Shown here: one piece after another, positions 20,945 through 32,299 of the stretch
Layout: each line of letters begins with the position of its first letter
Numbering within the stretch: position 1 is the stretch's first letter
Source: Micrasema longulum
Lineage: Eukaryota; Arthropoda; Insecta; Trichoptera; Brachycentridae
Direction of reading: 5' to 3'
Assembly (NCBI GenBank): GCA_022494885.1
Contig: JAGVSM010004256.1
Location: 372,001-436,000, forward strand
DNA length: 64,000 nucleotides
The notes under the pieces: model-generated
Database searches by the model: none
Told to the model about the DNA's origin: nothing
The model's input: the letters and a program-made list of their open reading frames with translations, nothing else
Position numbers and translations under genes: made by a program

Positions 20945-20989
20945 AATTCAATAAAACAATTAACAAAATGAATATACGAGTGCATACGT

Positions 20990-21580
20990 ATTTTTAACAA
21001 TTTTTTTTTTGCTTTTTTACAATAAACATAAGTGATAAAACAGATTTTTCAAAAAATAAAGCATAATTACATAGCAATGAAATACATAATAATAGTAAAA
21101 ATTGTAAACAAAAAAAACCCACAAAGGCATGGCCTGTTCGTGGGTATACAAGAAAATGTTAACGAATTTTTGCTCCTATAATAAGTAATAGAGAGTTATA
21201 ATATGTTTGTGTAACATGAAAGAAAAAATAAAACATTATGTAAAAGATAATTTAATTTTTTTATAGTAATTAAAAATGGAAATAAAAAATATTTTAAAGA
21301 AACACAAAAATAGAAAATAGTATGAATTCATAGATAAATTGATTACGTCAAATTGAGAACTAATTGCTACTGGGTTATCTCTTCCAGTCGACCGTAATTA
21401 ATACTTCAGAAGAGGGTATACACAAGTCTTTGATCATAACACTCATTATCCATGATCACTATAAAATATTATTATACATATATGTATATATTTTGTAAAG
21501 TAAAAAAAATTACTTGCGTTCTTATGATTTACCCATTTGACGGCCATTTTCAACGAGTTGTAAATAACTCAATATTAAAA
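20990..21580. other. Unassigned AT-rich stretch
   Basis: No coding block or repeat partner identified. Confidence 0.4.
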
Positions 21581-21587
21581 AATGGGA

Positions 21588-21678
21588 ATTAAGTTGGGGT
21601 ATAGTGGGATCCGAACCACCGACCTTTGGTCCGTGAGTCCGAGACACTAGCCACAGGTCCACAACCCGATTCATAATT
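21588..21678 (-). mobile_element. tRNA-derived SINE head (family S3)
   Basis: The reverse complement reads GGGTTGTGGACCTGTGGCTA, GTGTCTCGGACTCACGGACC, AAAGGTCGGTGGTTCGGATCC. A- and B-box positions fit a tRNA-derived promoter. No T-stop or acceptor pairing, and no body sequence is obvious to the left. Confidence 0.65.
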
Positions 21679-21679
21679 A

Positions 21680-23900
21680 ATAGGATATTTTCAAAAAGTA
21701 TTTGTAACGTTTTCTTTTTCCCATTTACTCATTTCATATATCAATTGCCACGCAATATGATTCTTTTTGAAAATATGTAGGTCATATAGGTAGGCATATA
21801 TAACTATCAGTAAAAATGCTAATTAGAGCCGAGCCCGTTTTACCGCGTAAACGAAAAAACTTATTTTATTTGCATACATTTGCATGGATATAACCGATAT
21901 AAAATAAAAAAAATAAAAAATTTTACTAAAAAAGAACAACTAAGAATATAAACTGAAACTAAAGTAGAGCAAGAAGTAAAAAAAAAACTAAAAGAAGGGG
22001 ATTCGTATTTTATCTTCTTTGATTTCTTGCATTAAAATCATATTTACATTAATGTTTTACTTCTAGTTTTAATTTAACAATAAGAATATAGATATAGATA
22101 TACAATGTATCTTATAAATTTTATAGATAAATAATCACTTTTTAATATTATAAAAATAACGTGTACATTCATTTTATCTTATTTATAAATGTTGAATAAA
22201 ATCAAAGAAAAAGTGTCTAATGTATGTTAGCTATATTAGAAATTGATAAATGAGACATAAGTTTTACTTTATACTGTTTAAGTTCTGATTTATACTGTCA
22301 ACATGAAAACTATTGACATTTGTATTATTTTTTGCAAACAAAGTAGGATTGTTTCATTGGAGGAGCATTGAAATTTTATTATACATATAGGTATTTAACA
22401 TTAAAAAGTAATAAATATACCTCTCCGTTGATTTCTCGGACAAATAATAAAAGTTTATGAAAAAAACATTTGAAAAGTAAAAAGATAATAAGAAAAACTT
22501 TTACTATTCCGAATTGAACGCCTTCCCAAAGTAGGGCAGTGTTAAAATAATTTACCTCTTAAATCATAAGTGACGTAAAATCAAATTTATACCGCATTTA
22601 ATTACGATAGCATCTCTTCCAGTCTCAATACACCGTCGTACTATATGCGGTGAGCGTCAGCGAAAGTTTGTTCTGCGCTGGAGCAGGTCCTCCCCTTCAA
22701 ATAAATCTTACTTTTAATATGTCTTATCACGCTCCGTTTTAAATGCCAATGTTAGCCAGTTAAAAAACGAGGCAAGGTTACACGTAATTAAATGATTATA
22801 AAAAAATCAAAAGTGCTGTCGAATGCAAAACAGCACCATGTCAACGAAAACGGAGCATCAAAATTTTTAATTAAAAAGGATTTATTCTACGAGTTTAAAT
22901 ATGAAACTTGTATTTAACAGTATTAATAAGAGTATTAAAAACCACATTTACTTTGTGGTATATATATTAAATTCTATGTTAAATTATGCATTTCACTATC
23001 GTTTAAAAAATAGGTCAGTTCAAACAGATTTTTTTATTAAATTATATTTATTTTAAGAATATTTTGGTTGTAAATATTTCATGTCTACATCACGATTTTA
23101 GAATTCTTTTAACTCACTGTCAAACAACCGATATAAAAATTTCAATTAAAAAAAAACAGACTGTTGAAATTAAATATTTACATTTAAAATCTTCCTAAAA
23201 GAAAATAAAAACATAATTCCATAAAAAAAGGTTTGAACTAAGCTATTTTTTAAATAATTATTTTAAAACTATTTTTAAAATTAACAATGATTGAAGGTAT
23301 AATTCAGCTTAATTTATTAAGAATGCCATACAATTTGTGTTAATTAAAATGATAATTCAAATAATATTTAATAAAATAATTATTAAAAATATTATATAAA
23401 AATAATATTTTTAAAAACCAAAGTTATTATTTTCTTTAGTTATTTTCATGCTCAATTTATTTTATTCAAATCATTGGAATTTTAAATTCATGCTTTGCAT
23501 TTATATGAGTAGGTACCATAGTACCTAAGTCTAAATTTCAAGAGGCGTAATGTTCCAGTCGAAAAGTAATACATAATTATGTTCTAGTTTTATTAAACTT
23601 TTGAGTATATTTTTAAACAAGTATGGCCAAAGAACACTTCATTATAGTACTAAAATTTTCAATAAGATTCCTAAGCTGATCTTAAAAGAAAAAATTGACA
23701 AAACTTTAAGGAAAAAAATAATTAAATAGCTAATATGTAACAAAGCTTTATATTGATAATTATTTTATGTTAACAATCAACTATTTAAATTTTTGTAAAT
23801 AAATTTTATGCATAAATACCTATTAAGTTCTAAATAATGTTTATATTACTTTTTAAATTTATATAATTTCTCTAACATTTTCCTTTGTGAAGGAAAAATA
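21680..23900. other. Long unassigned AT-rich stretch
   Basis: Almost pure A/T with no ORF of note. The one compositional exception is 22600-22870, which is GC-richer (CACCGTCGTACTATATGCGG, GAGCGTCAGCGAAAG, GCTGGAGCAGGTCCTCCCC) and holds an inverted GATGCTCCGTTTTCG/CGCTCCGTTTT pair. No family recognised. Confidence 0.4.
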
Positions 23901-23904
23901 AGAA

Positions 23905-23960
23905 ACCTGCTGACAAGCCGGTTCGCGGTTTAGTGGGTTTCATTATTTTTCCTTTTATAT
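23905..23960 (+). repeat. SINE S2 3'-tail fragment
   Basis: CCTGCTGACAAGCC then TTTAGTGGGTTTCATTATTT matches the tail of the SINEs at 24612-24830 and 39813-40018 (CCTGCTGACAAGCCTC, then TTAGCGGGTTATT). Confidence 0.5.
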
Positions 23961-24289
23961 TTTTATGTTCATGTTTATCTTCTTAAATAAAAATAAATAA
24001 ATAAATACAAACAGAAAGTTATCATTACTTAGAAAAATATTGTTTTTATCTAATGTTTATTGAGTTTTTATTTTTTTAATGGCGTGATTTTTAAATAACG
24101 GTGTTTTAAAACAGCAAAATTATATGATTTCCCTCATTTTGATGAGACTTTTTTTATATATATATTTTTTATTTTAACCAATCGACAGTTTATTAAAGAA
24201 ACCCTTACGGATTGGTAAATAAACAAGTATTTAAAATTTTTATTAAATTAAGATAAAAGAAATATGATCAAAACAACATAATTAAAGAA

Positions 24290-24572
24290 AACATATACAA
24301 ATGAATTTTTATTATCTTGGAGACACAAGAGTCAAGACATTATTGCCCTGCCGGAAAGTTTCAACTTTCAAAATTAAAGATGGGTAATTATTTATCTTTT
24401 GAATAACTCTCTTTGCTGTAGGAATGCATCAACCGAGCTATCTTTTGACACTTCATTGTAAAGCTTAAGCATTCTTGGCATTGGTAAAAAGAAGCCAGTG
24501 TTTGTTCTGTAATTTCCAACAGCAAATAAAGTGTTGGTACGAGTGCCGCGATTCGCAACATTGATTAAGTTA
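24290..24572 (-). mobile_element. LINE C-terminus fragment (CR1/Jockey-like)
   Basis: Reading the minus strand from 24572, an open frame gives RTNTLFAVGNYRTNTGFFL, then PMPRMLKLYNEVSKDSSVD and AFLQQRELFKR ending in a stop at about 24400. The RTN-x-(5)-H/G, P-x-P/N-R-(M/L) and YN-(E/D) spacing is the usual extreme C-terminus of these LINEs. A non-coding 3' region follows, with no clean A-tail. Distinct from families L1 and L2. Confidence 0.65.
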
Positions 24573-24611
24573 TAATTTAAGAGTCAAAACGATCGATAGT
24601 GAATAAGCGTG

Positions 24612-24830
24612 TTTTTTTTTAAAGGAATAACCCGCTAAGCCTCTATTTTGAGGCTTGTCAGCAGGTGGGATATAGGGGATGTGGAAGGAGGTAATAAAAA
24701 ATACACCACAACACCCAGACCAATTGAGAAAAAATCTTTCTTTTTTTTTTGCAACTGGCGGGAATCGAACCCGCGACGCCAGTTTCACAGATGGCCGTCT
24801 AACCAACTGCCCCACGGCGCCTGTCGAGAT
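24612..24830 (-). mobile_element. SINE S2, full-length-like, tRNA head and hairpin tail
   Basis: On the minus strand the head reads GCCGTGGGGCAGTTGGTTAG (A box) and GTCGCGGGTTCGATTCCCGC (B box), ending CAGTTGC. The tail carries AGCCTC-AAAATA-GAGGCTTAGCGGGTTATTCC, a short hairpin conserved in the copy at 39813-40018. Polymerase III transcription is inferred. The B box and T-arm are intact here, but the tail continues past it, so this is a SINE and not a free tRNA gene. Confidence 0.8.
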
Positions 24831-25229
24831 CGAGGAATATAAAATTATTTTGACAATGTGATTTATATCCATCACAGATTGGCACCATATAAAAGAAATA
24901 CTGCTCATCATTATTTCAAGGCAAAAATAATTTGCAGCTTGACTCAGAGAGTTCGAAAACCTTAAAATTGATAATAATTTATTAACTGTAAGTAGTGTAT
25001 ATGAATTATTATCGATATGGGGCTTAATGTTTTATGTTATCAATAATAAATGTGTCAATAATGTTTTATAAAAACAGGTTCTCATAATTGATTGAGAAAA
25101 CTGCAGGGACTTCCTGAATATTAAACAATTTGTTAAAACATGGCTTTGTAGTTAGTAAGAATACATTTTAATTAAAGGGCGTAATTACATCGTCATGTTG
25201 AAGAAAATATAAATACTACCACACAATAG

Positions 25230-25720
25230 CGAAGCTACATAGATGCGTAATTCTAGCTGCTATTGTGGGGAAAAGGCAAGCGAGGAGAAAATGACGAGAA
25301 AATGGCGGAAAATTGAATGATTAACAGTGTAGATTACGGGGTGCGATGTATAAAGTATTTCGCCAATGGTCCTATTTATTTTATCGCTCACCGAACGAAC
25401 AAATGCCGCCATATACGAGTAAACAGAGATGATTTACGGTACATGAGAACTTTTACGCGTACGCGCCTCACATGCGCAATATTACACAGAGGGATTTCGC
25501 TTCCCGTATCGCCTCGTGAAAAATGGAGTTATGTTGCTTTTTGAGAGGCTTCATTCGAAGGCGCTGCAGGACACGACTGAATATTGTCCCTAAATATATA
25601 AAAATATGATTTATTAGCGGGAAAAGGGATTTTACCGCTCTCGGGCACAATCGAGAACATGCGAGAATTTTCAAATACTTTTATATAGCGACGCACGAGG
25701 CTCGAAAAATAAGAAGTTTA
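25230..25720. other. CpG-richer non-repetitive island
   Basis: This segment has many CpGs (ACGCGTACGCGCC near 25455, GCGACGCACGAGGCTCG near 25688) and no partner elsewhere in the window. Short ORFs on both strands (25317-25544, 25468-25674) do not resemble known families. It could be a regulatory region or a decayed exon; nothing decisive is visible. Confidence 0.3.
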
Positions 25721-25865
25721 TTAGCGAAAGTTTCTATTGATCCAACTTATGCGTAAAGACTTTTTCAAATATCAAGAAAAACGGTTTTAAAGGAATATTT
25801 TTGTCCTTGATTTACCAAAATTTTACCATTTTCGAATAGTAATAACTTTGCTAGAAAATAGAAAT

Positions 25866-25945
25866 CAAGTTGTAATAGAGCGGAGAACAAAGCTCGCACT
25901 TTCACTCCGGACCGTGACACTACCACCGAATCACAACTCGACTCT
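25866..25945 (-). mobile_element. tRNA-derived SINE head (family S3), decayed
   Basis: GTTGTAATAGAGCGGAGAAC, CGGACCGTGACACTACCACC and GAATCACAACTCGACTC line up with the better copy at 56108-56205. The B box is degenerate. Confidence 0.45.
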
Positions 25946-26079
25946 TTGTATTTTTACTTCTAATTTTTGCTCGATAAAAATTAAAGTTAGTATTTTATTT
26001 CAAATGCGATTAATGCTGTTTATTGATAACTCTGGAAGAAATGTCATTGAATCAAGGCAACTTACATTTTATATAGGTT

Positions 26080-26200
26080 ATCTCCTAATTAAATTTGGTA
26101 ATGTATCCAAAATAAAACAAGTTTATTGGATTATGGACGCGTTTTGTCTTGTTAGGACATTTTCAAACAAACTAACTTAAATATTTACAAAGTTTCCTTA
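26080..26200 (-). repeat. Inverted arm A with TTGAAAATGTCC-AAAAC motif
   Basis: Its reverse complement is TAAGTTAGTTTGTTTGAAAA, TGTCCTAACAAGACAAAACG, CGTCCATAATCCAATAAACT and GATACATTACCAAATTTAA. It pairs with 27050-27185 in inverse orientation. The two arms bracket about 850 bp. Confidence 0.75.
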
Positions 26201-27045
26201 TATACTAAAAAAAATTGTTGACATTAAATATAAATTTTAGTTATGTAATTAAACCTGTATAAAACACCAATGTAGAGTTTCAGCAATATTTTTCAAAATA
26301 AACCTGTATAAATGAAACCAATAAAATGTAATTGCTCTAAAAATATTTAATGATTTATTGCCAAATATAAAAGACTCAAAATGAAAAAAATAAAAATAAA
26401 ATAAATAACTGCACATATAAATAGTGTAGAGGGGTTTTTTTAAAAAAAAATATATGTAAATCAATAAACATAGTACTTTATATAATTGGTACACATATTA
26501 TTTATATTTACGTTAAAGTAACATGTATTCTTGGCACATATATATACTTTATATTTGTATAATAACGATTTTTAATTTCTTACATTTGATTAGCTAGGCA
26601 TTTATAGTTAAGTAGTTTTAGTTATTCTTTTTTATGGTATTGTTATATTGGTATAGGACTACTTACGCTCTAAAGATAGAAAATCTCCATCTTAGAACAG
26701 GCTGTGACATGCTAGATGGAGACTATCATAAACAGAGATCACTCCGTTTTCATTTTAAATGAATTGGTTTTATATAGATTCCCTGTTATTAAGTTTGTAG
26801 TTTTTTTTTTTTGCAATAAATTTATAAATAAAATAAATAATATTAACACAATTATTATATTAATTTTAAAGTCATACCCTTACAAATATTTTTGAATAAT
26901 AGAAGGTTTTCCCCAATATAACCAAAACATTACTCTAAAATATACTCAGTATACCCTAATTAATTTTTAATTACTCTACTTATTTTGGCTTGTATAGAAA
27001 TCTACAAACATAAAACAGCAATTCTTTTTAGTATTTAAGAAACAT
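26200..27045. other. AT-rich interior between inverted arms
   Basis: No ORF or repeat is recognised. A CTTAGAACAGGCTGTGAC/GCTAGATGGAGACTATC block at 26690-26730 is the only GC-richer piece. Confidence 0.35.
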
Positions 27046-27049
27046 GTAA

Positions 27050-27185
27050 ATATTTAAGTTAGTTTGTTTGAAAATATCATAACAAGGCGAAACGCGTCAC
27101 AATATACCCTTTGTATATTTTATAAAAATAAAGTAGAATTATAATCCAATGAACTTGTTTTATTTTGGATACATTACCAAATTTA
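27050..27185 (+). repeat. Inverted arm B with GGCGAAACGCGTC motif
   Basis: TTAAGTTAGTTTGTTTGAAA, ATATCATAACAAGGCGAAAC, GCGTCAC and then GAACTTGTTTTATTTTGGAT, ACATTACCAAATTTAA. It carries an extra internal segment (27105-27145) missing in arm A. The GAAAC preceded by a stem (GYC..GRC) fits the ribozyme-like series described in the findings. Confidence 0.75.
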
Positions 27186-27284
27186 ATATGGAACTCTACC
27201 AATTGTCTGCATACACAGTAAATATCTCCTAATTGTTTTTAAAAAACACAAATTAAATATTGTTTTTAAAAAAAACAGTTTTAA

Positions 27285-27555
27285 AAAAAAATATTCCCAT
27301 CACTCCCTTTTCGCACCTAATGGTGCATAGGGCACTGCGTTGGTAAGCCAACCACAGCGTATCTTGATAATTTTTGTTACATGAAAGTAGGATAATCAAT
27401 CTTACGCTTCAGGTACCAGTCCAGGGACTATGAAATATTCTAGTGTGAAAACACCCATTAAAATAAATATTTCATATCAAAAATGTCGGAAATGGAACAC
27501 GAGACCTCTTGCATGGTAGGCTAACGCGCTGTCCATTACACCTCGAGGCTGACTA
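27285..27555 (-). mobile_element. SINE S1 (tRNA-derived), copy 1
   Basis: On the minus strand: the head has CAGCGCGTTAGCCTACCATG, AAGAGGTCTCGTGTTCCATT; the body has GTGTTTTCACAC, CATAGTCCCTGGACTGGTAC, TGAAGCGTAAG; the tail has AGTGCCCTATGCACCATTAG, GTGCGAAAAGGGAGTGATG. Four other copies exist in the window. Confidence 0.8.
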
Positions 27556-27559
27556 TGTC

Positions 27560-28300
27560 TATTAAAACATTATCACAAAAATAGCAAAATGAGTGTGAAA
27601 TACTTTTTCGTAAAAATACGCTACATAACTTTTAGTGGAGTTAAGGGCAAGCATGAAACCTTGCATGGAATGAAGGTAGGTACTTAATTGAATATCAAAA
27701 CTTAAACATTGTGTGTATAAAACATCAACAATTAATAACATACTACCTTCTGGAAGTCTTGTTAAGCTACTGTTTATGAATATACAAGGTTTAATAATAA
27801 ATTTTGACAGGTTGATGATTTATATATACAGTTTGCCGACGCAACCCTGAAAATGGCCGCTGGCGCCGACACCGAAACGCACCTTCAAACATACCTTACT
27901 AGGTTACTGTAATAAAAAACAGCAAATGAACTTGAATTTTAAGACGCAAATTTCTAAATGTGTAAAAAGTAGTTTTGCAAATATCTACAATTAGACGGTT
28001 TAGAGTTTTTTAGATGGTGACTTCACTACTTCGCCTAATCAAAATATTTTTCAAACATGGTATTATTTTGAAGCAACCATGTTTCTTGAGATTGAGATTT
28101 TTCATTTTTAATCCACGCTTTAAGAGAATTTGCGGTGGAAGAGCGGTTTGATTATTAGGTACTTCGACGTAGTTTTTCTGTCACTCTTGGTAATGCCTCA
28201 ATGACAATGTGTGAAAAAGCAAATTGCACGTCACATCGGACTGATAACGCCTAACTAAAATCCACAAAATGGTGGTCTCGTATTCTCGATTTTCGCTCCC
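27560..28300. other. Unassigned stretch
   Basis: Mostly AT-rich. At 27838-27880 a GC-rich piece reads ATGGCCGCTGGCGCCGAC, echoing GCGGACGCTGGCGCCGCGTC at 7111. No coding block. Confidence 0.35.
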
Positions 28301-28807
28301 CAAAACTAAACAGATTACGTTTTTTTTTTTAAGAAAAAATATCTACCGGGCGTCCAAAACCTGGGCGTTTGTTGGGTTGTTAGATTATCATAGCTTCCAT
28401 AAGAAACAATTAATAAAAGAATCAAAACAATAATGACACGCCAATGGTAAATATCTAAAGTGTGTAAAACGCCATAGCCATAGTGCCATAATCCAGGGAG
28501 AAAATACGGGAATACGTTTGTATGAAGAAAGGTCAGATCACGTTTCCTCTTAATAACAAAAGAATGAGTAAATGAAACCACTCGGAACCTATGGGCCTTT
28601 TTTCAAATCAGCTATCGTCTCCTTAGACAGCCACATCGTTCCCCCAATTTTCTCTGGGCCTTCTACTGCCTCCTTGAAGGCCTTCAGCGTCCACAAAGGC
28701 GCGCTATCACCTTCTTTTAGAAAGACTGCACCAGAGCAATGATTTATCACGATATAGATATTTACCGATTTATTGATTGATTTGGTGTTTATTTTGTAGA
28801 ACTCCAT

Positions 28808-29003
28808 ATTTAAACTTATAATATTAGAAATTAAACACTGATTTGAGTCTACTGAACATTTTATTTTATTTTTACAAATTGAAAATGCCCTAGCAAGGCG
28901 AAACAATTGTCACGAAATTTTTGTCCTTAATTTGTTAAAATAAAATACATTGTTCAGTAGGCTTAAATCAGTGTTCAATTTCTAATATTATAAGTTTAGA
29001 TAT
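28808..29003. repeat. Foldback pair around an AAAATGCC-GGCGAAAC motif
   Basis: The left arm (28808-28880: AAACTTATAATATTAGAAAT, TAAACACTGATTTGAGTCTA, CTGAACATTTTATTTTATT) is inverted in the right arm (28932-29003). The centre reads TTGAAAATGCCCTAGCAAGG then CGAAACAATTGTCACG. A third copy of the arm alone lies at 32840-32895. Confidence 0.8.
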
Positions 29004-29157
29004 TTAGCATTGGCGTATCCCTAAAGTTTTAATTTTTTGGTAAACTGTTTTTCATGTTCTAGCAAGGTCCATCTTAAATTTCTAAAAAGCGCCCAGTTTT
29101 ATCTACCGTCTTTGGACGTACGGTTTAAAAATACGCTTACTATTTTTTTAATAAGTA

Positions 29158-29520
29158 AGTCGGTAAGTGGCCACTTAAACCAGCCAGGCGTAGTATGTGA
29201 AATAATTCAGTCAGATGAATCTCTTCACAACAATAAAGGTTTCAGCTCTTTAACTTCACTAAAATCAACAAATGGAACAATTGAAAAAATATGGATGTTC
29301 AAACATAGGCACAATGGTAAATGTTACACAGTGTGTTAAGTGGCCACTTAAACCAGCCAATGACAGATCATAAGCCATGTAAATGCCTAGACTTCAATAT
29401 TCCCTAATTTAAGGTATTTTCCATCCCTGTTGTAATTTATTAATCTCAATGACTCCCGAGGGGGTGAAATCCAGTCTTTTGTCTACAAACATTTGGACAA
29501 ACTCAAATATTGTAATTAAA
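29158..29520 (+). repeat. GTGGCCACTT-family repeat, compound
   Basis: It begins with a truncated core (GTGGCCACTTAAACCAGCCA) fused to a proximal end (GTATGTGAAATAATTCAGTC, TCAGCTCTTTAACTTCAC). A complete copy follows to CAAACATTTGGACAAACTC. Two events are therefore superposed. Confidence 0.8.
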
Positions 29521-29524
29521 TAAT

Positions 29525-30105
29525 GTAGTTAAAAATAAAGTGGTTTATAAAACAATGATCTACAAAGTTAGTGCTACAAACATCCAAAGTTTAGTTTATT
29601 CCTTTTACTGTTCGGCCATTGTAAATCCTCTTAACTATTATGTATTACCTATGTTGAGCAAATACTAATTTCATCGACTGTGTCTGTGCAAAACATAATA
29701 CTCTGATAAAAAATGTTTTACGATGTAGGTAAGCAGCAAGATGAATAATCTGAGTTGGTGATATAAAAATTGGTTCACAAAGTAAGCGAGTGGGAGTTGA
29801 ACATAAACACAACATACCTACTCCGGAATAAATATTGGCCTATCTATCTTTTCCAATCTCAAGCGAAATAACACACTTCGTGTATTCACTCTGATCTGAT
29901 TGATTCATTCAAGTTGCTACAGAGTAAGGCATACATATAATATATTATGTACAAGAGACAGAGATTTATGTGACAAAGGAGATGTAAATATTGACGTTCC
30001 CTTGTAAAAGTATTACTCGTATTACAGGCGTCAAGTATTTTATCGATTTTATAACCGCCTCGTATTCAATTTAAAACGGATTTTTGTACATAAAAATAAA
30101 TATCA
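29525..30105. other. Unassigned AT-rich stretch
   Basis: No coding block or repeat partner identified. Confidence 0.35.
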
Positions 30106-30117
30106 ATCTCCCAATAG

Positions 30118-30305
30118 TTTTAACCCGCGGCTTCGCTCGCGTGGGTTAGAAATAAATCAGGTAATTGACTAGTTTTGTCGTGTAACAATAAGATTTTTCC
30201 GATAGAGTTATATATATTTTCTAGACAAAAGTAGCCTGTATCGATTAGCAGTCTTCCAACTATCGCTAAGCAAAAAAAACGTATATCCGTTGGTCTATGG
30301 TGAAG
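30118..30305 (+). mobile_element. Insect CCGCGGCTTCGC-type repeat, copy A
   Basis: AACCCGCGGCTTCGCTCGCG, TGGGTTAG, then ACAAAAGTAGCCTGTATCG, CTTCCAACTATC and ATATCCGTTGG. This is the conserved order of a repeat widespread in insect genomes (known from general familiarity; its class is not resolved here). The short minus-strand ORF across it is a shadow. Confidence 0.65.
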
Positions 30306-30334
30306 CATCGTTATTCTGTTTTAATGTTATTTCA

Positions 30335-30475
30335 TTTTCCACGAAGCATTGTCCCGAGAGAGTGTTTTTTTCAGGATGAAAAGTAGTTTATTTCAGTTGT
30401 AAGCTTTTCGGGTATCTTTATAAATCAAGGCGATCGGTCGCTCCGTTGCGAAAAGAAAAAACACAAACATTTTTA
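30335..30475 (+). mobile_element. Insect CCGCGGCTTCGC-type repeat, copy B
   Basis: TCCCGAGAGAGTGTTTTTTT, CAGGATGAAAAGTAGTTTAT, TCGGGTATCTTTATAAATC, AAGGCGATCGGTCGCTCCG, TTGCG then A-rich ACACAAAC. It has the same block order as copy A but is diverged. Tandem arrangement, same orientation. Confidence 0.55.
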
Positions 30476-30959
30476 ATAATATTAAGTATGGATTTCGTTC
30501 TACTGTAAGGATTTTTAAAGTTAGGCGACTCATTATATTGTATTTTTGTTGTTGTATAAATGATGTTTTTTAAATCATATTGACTCCAGTGCGCACATTA
30601 TTTGAAACCTACTAAAAGTAAAAGATATCAAGGTCCGTTTTCTAATGCGAAGATGAAATTTATCTTTAATTTTATCTACAAAGTAAAATGGAGTTTTCTG
30701 TATAAAAAAATTAATATGTTTACATTTTTTTTCTAAACATGTTTTATTACAGGTTACCGTCGAAGATACTTCAAATTTTCGTACAAATATACACATTTTC
30801 GTTTATAAATATCGATGTTAATTTATACCGTCTCGATATATAATGAAATAATCGCGCCACAGAGCCTTATGCTGGACTCATTCATCTTAAAAATCGCATA
30901 CAACTTATCGTCGCGTTGGGGAAACAAGGGTCTATAAAGATTAATAATTATTGAAATTT

Positions 30960-31370
30960 TCGATTTACTTTGTTTTATTTTTTATCTTGTTTTGATTACA
31001 TTTATGAGCACACACTATTTATATATGTGTTTAATTTTTTTCTTATATTTAACATATATTCAAGTAAATTGCTATTCTTTAATTTTAATTGTATTATTTT
31101 ACTCTATTTTCTTACTTTACAAAAATAAAAATAAATTCTTTGAACTATTTTTTATGTTCATTATTTTATATGTATACAGTTTTATGTCTGCACTCTTTTT
31201 ATTTGATTATTAATTAAAACTAATGTCCGAGCACCCGACGACAAACTATTGTTGAATAGTTTATCAGGACAAAATATATTTGAATACCTTGTTTTCTTTA
31301 TAATGTATTAAAATTTTAATAATGTGTATACTTTATTTAATAAAGACTCAATAAAAAAAATATTTAAAAA
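30960..31370 (+). mobile_element. Retroelement 3' end with A-tail (GAGCACCCGAC family)
   Basis: GATTACATTTATGAGCACAC, then TTATGTCTGCACTCTTTTT, GTCCGAGCACCCGACGACAA, ACTATTGTTGAATAGTTT (a small hairpin), ending TTTAATAAAGACTCAATAA then A-run. The copy at 59340-59990 has the same order but is interrupted. Confidence 0.65.
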
Positions 31371-31514
31371 ATAGAACCTTGTTTACCCGACGCGACGTTA
31401 TGTAAATTGACGAGTCACAGTATTCTTGAACCACCTATGCGAATGAAGCCGATAAAAACTACTCGAATAACTAGTTCTTTTATTCGTTTACGCGTGAGAA
31501 TAAGGAAATTACGA

Positions 31515-31800
31515 GGTTATTAAAAAAAAATATCCATTATCATATCAGCTACGATTTTGGAAAATTGTGTACATTTTTAATAACTCCCGCGTAACGTCAC
31601 TAGTTCTCTTCGGGGCTTCCCGGTTGATTTAGAAGAACTTGTGGCATCAATTAAAGTTTTTCATTTTTATTCATTTTTCAATTCATTTTAGAGAAATTTT
31701 GCCGTGTAATTAAATGCTGTAATTTAAATTTTTACCGCACGCAAGAAAATATTTTTTATATACAATTTCCCATAACTCTGAACTTCCGCATTATACATAG
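31515..31800 (-). mobile_element. MITE-like repeat F5, copy 1
   Basis: ACTCCCGCGTAACGTCACTA, GTTCTCTTCGGGGCTTCCCG, GTTGATTTAGAAGAACTTGT match the reverse complement of 40575-40700. The central part between the GAACTTGT and TTCCCGG blocks is shorter here. Confidence 0.65.
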
Positions 31801-32089
31801 AAAAAATGATATAAATAGAGAAACTTACAAATGATTTAAACAGTCTAAATTATTAAAAATATTTTTAATTATTTATTTGATCTCAAAATAGTACATGATA
31901 GTCCTAATAATCAGTCTATTTATTAAAAAACTATATACTATTCATCAATATTTATAAACTTAACTCATTTCAAAATTACACTTTATCAAAACACTAATAC
32001 ATGTTTTTTCCCACAATTTTGATTACGGTACATGCCATAATATGATTAATCTATAGTAAGTACCTAGAATTATACAGCCATACTAATAG

Positions 32090-32130
32090 ACCCGACAGAC
32101 GTTGTCCTGCCCGAACGTCGGCTTACCTGC
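32090..32130 (-). repeat. Insect repeat fragment (CCCGACAGACGTTGTCCTG)
   Basis: ATAGACCCGACAGACGTTG then TCCTGCCCGAACGTCGGC is the start of an interspersed repeat type often met in insects. The stretch to 32780 may be the rest of the same element. Confidence 0.4.
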
Positions 32131-32299
32131 TATTAGTTTGGAAAAATACTTTTCATTGAAAGTAGGTACCTAGGTATTTGTTTGTGATTAAATTCCAAAA
32201 CAAAAAATTGTTAATATTATATTGAATTAAAGTAGGTACATAGGTATTTGTTTATGGATGAATTCCAAAACATAAAATAAATAATAATTTTTCAAATAT

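Noticed and set aside
24760..24835. A genuine tRNA gene at the SINE S2 head
   Set aside because: The B box is good but there is no acceptor stem or terminator and the sequence continues into the conserved SINE body.
31000..31213. Small membrane protein
   Set aside because: Hydrophobic only because of AT-rich codons; it overlaps a retroelement 3' end with a second copy at 59340.
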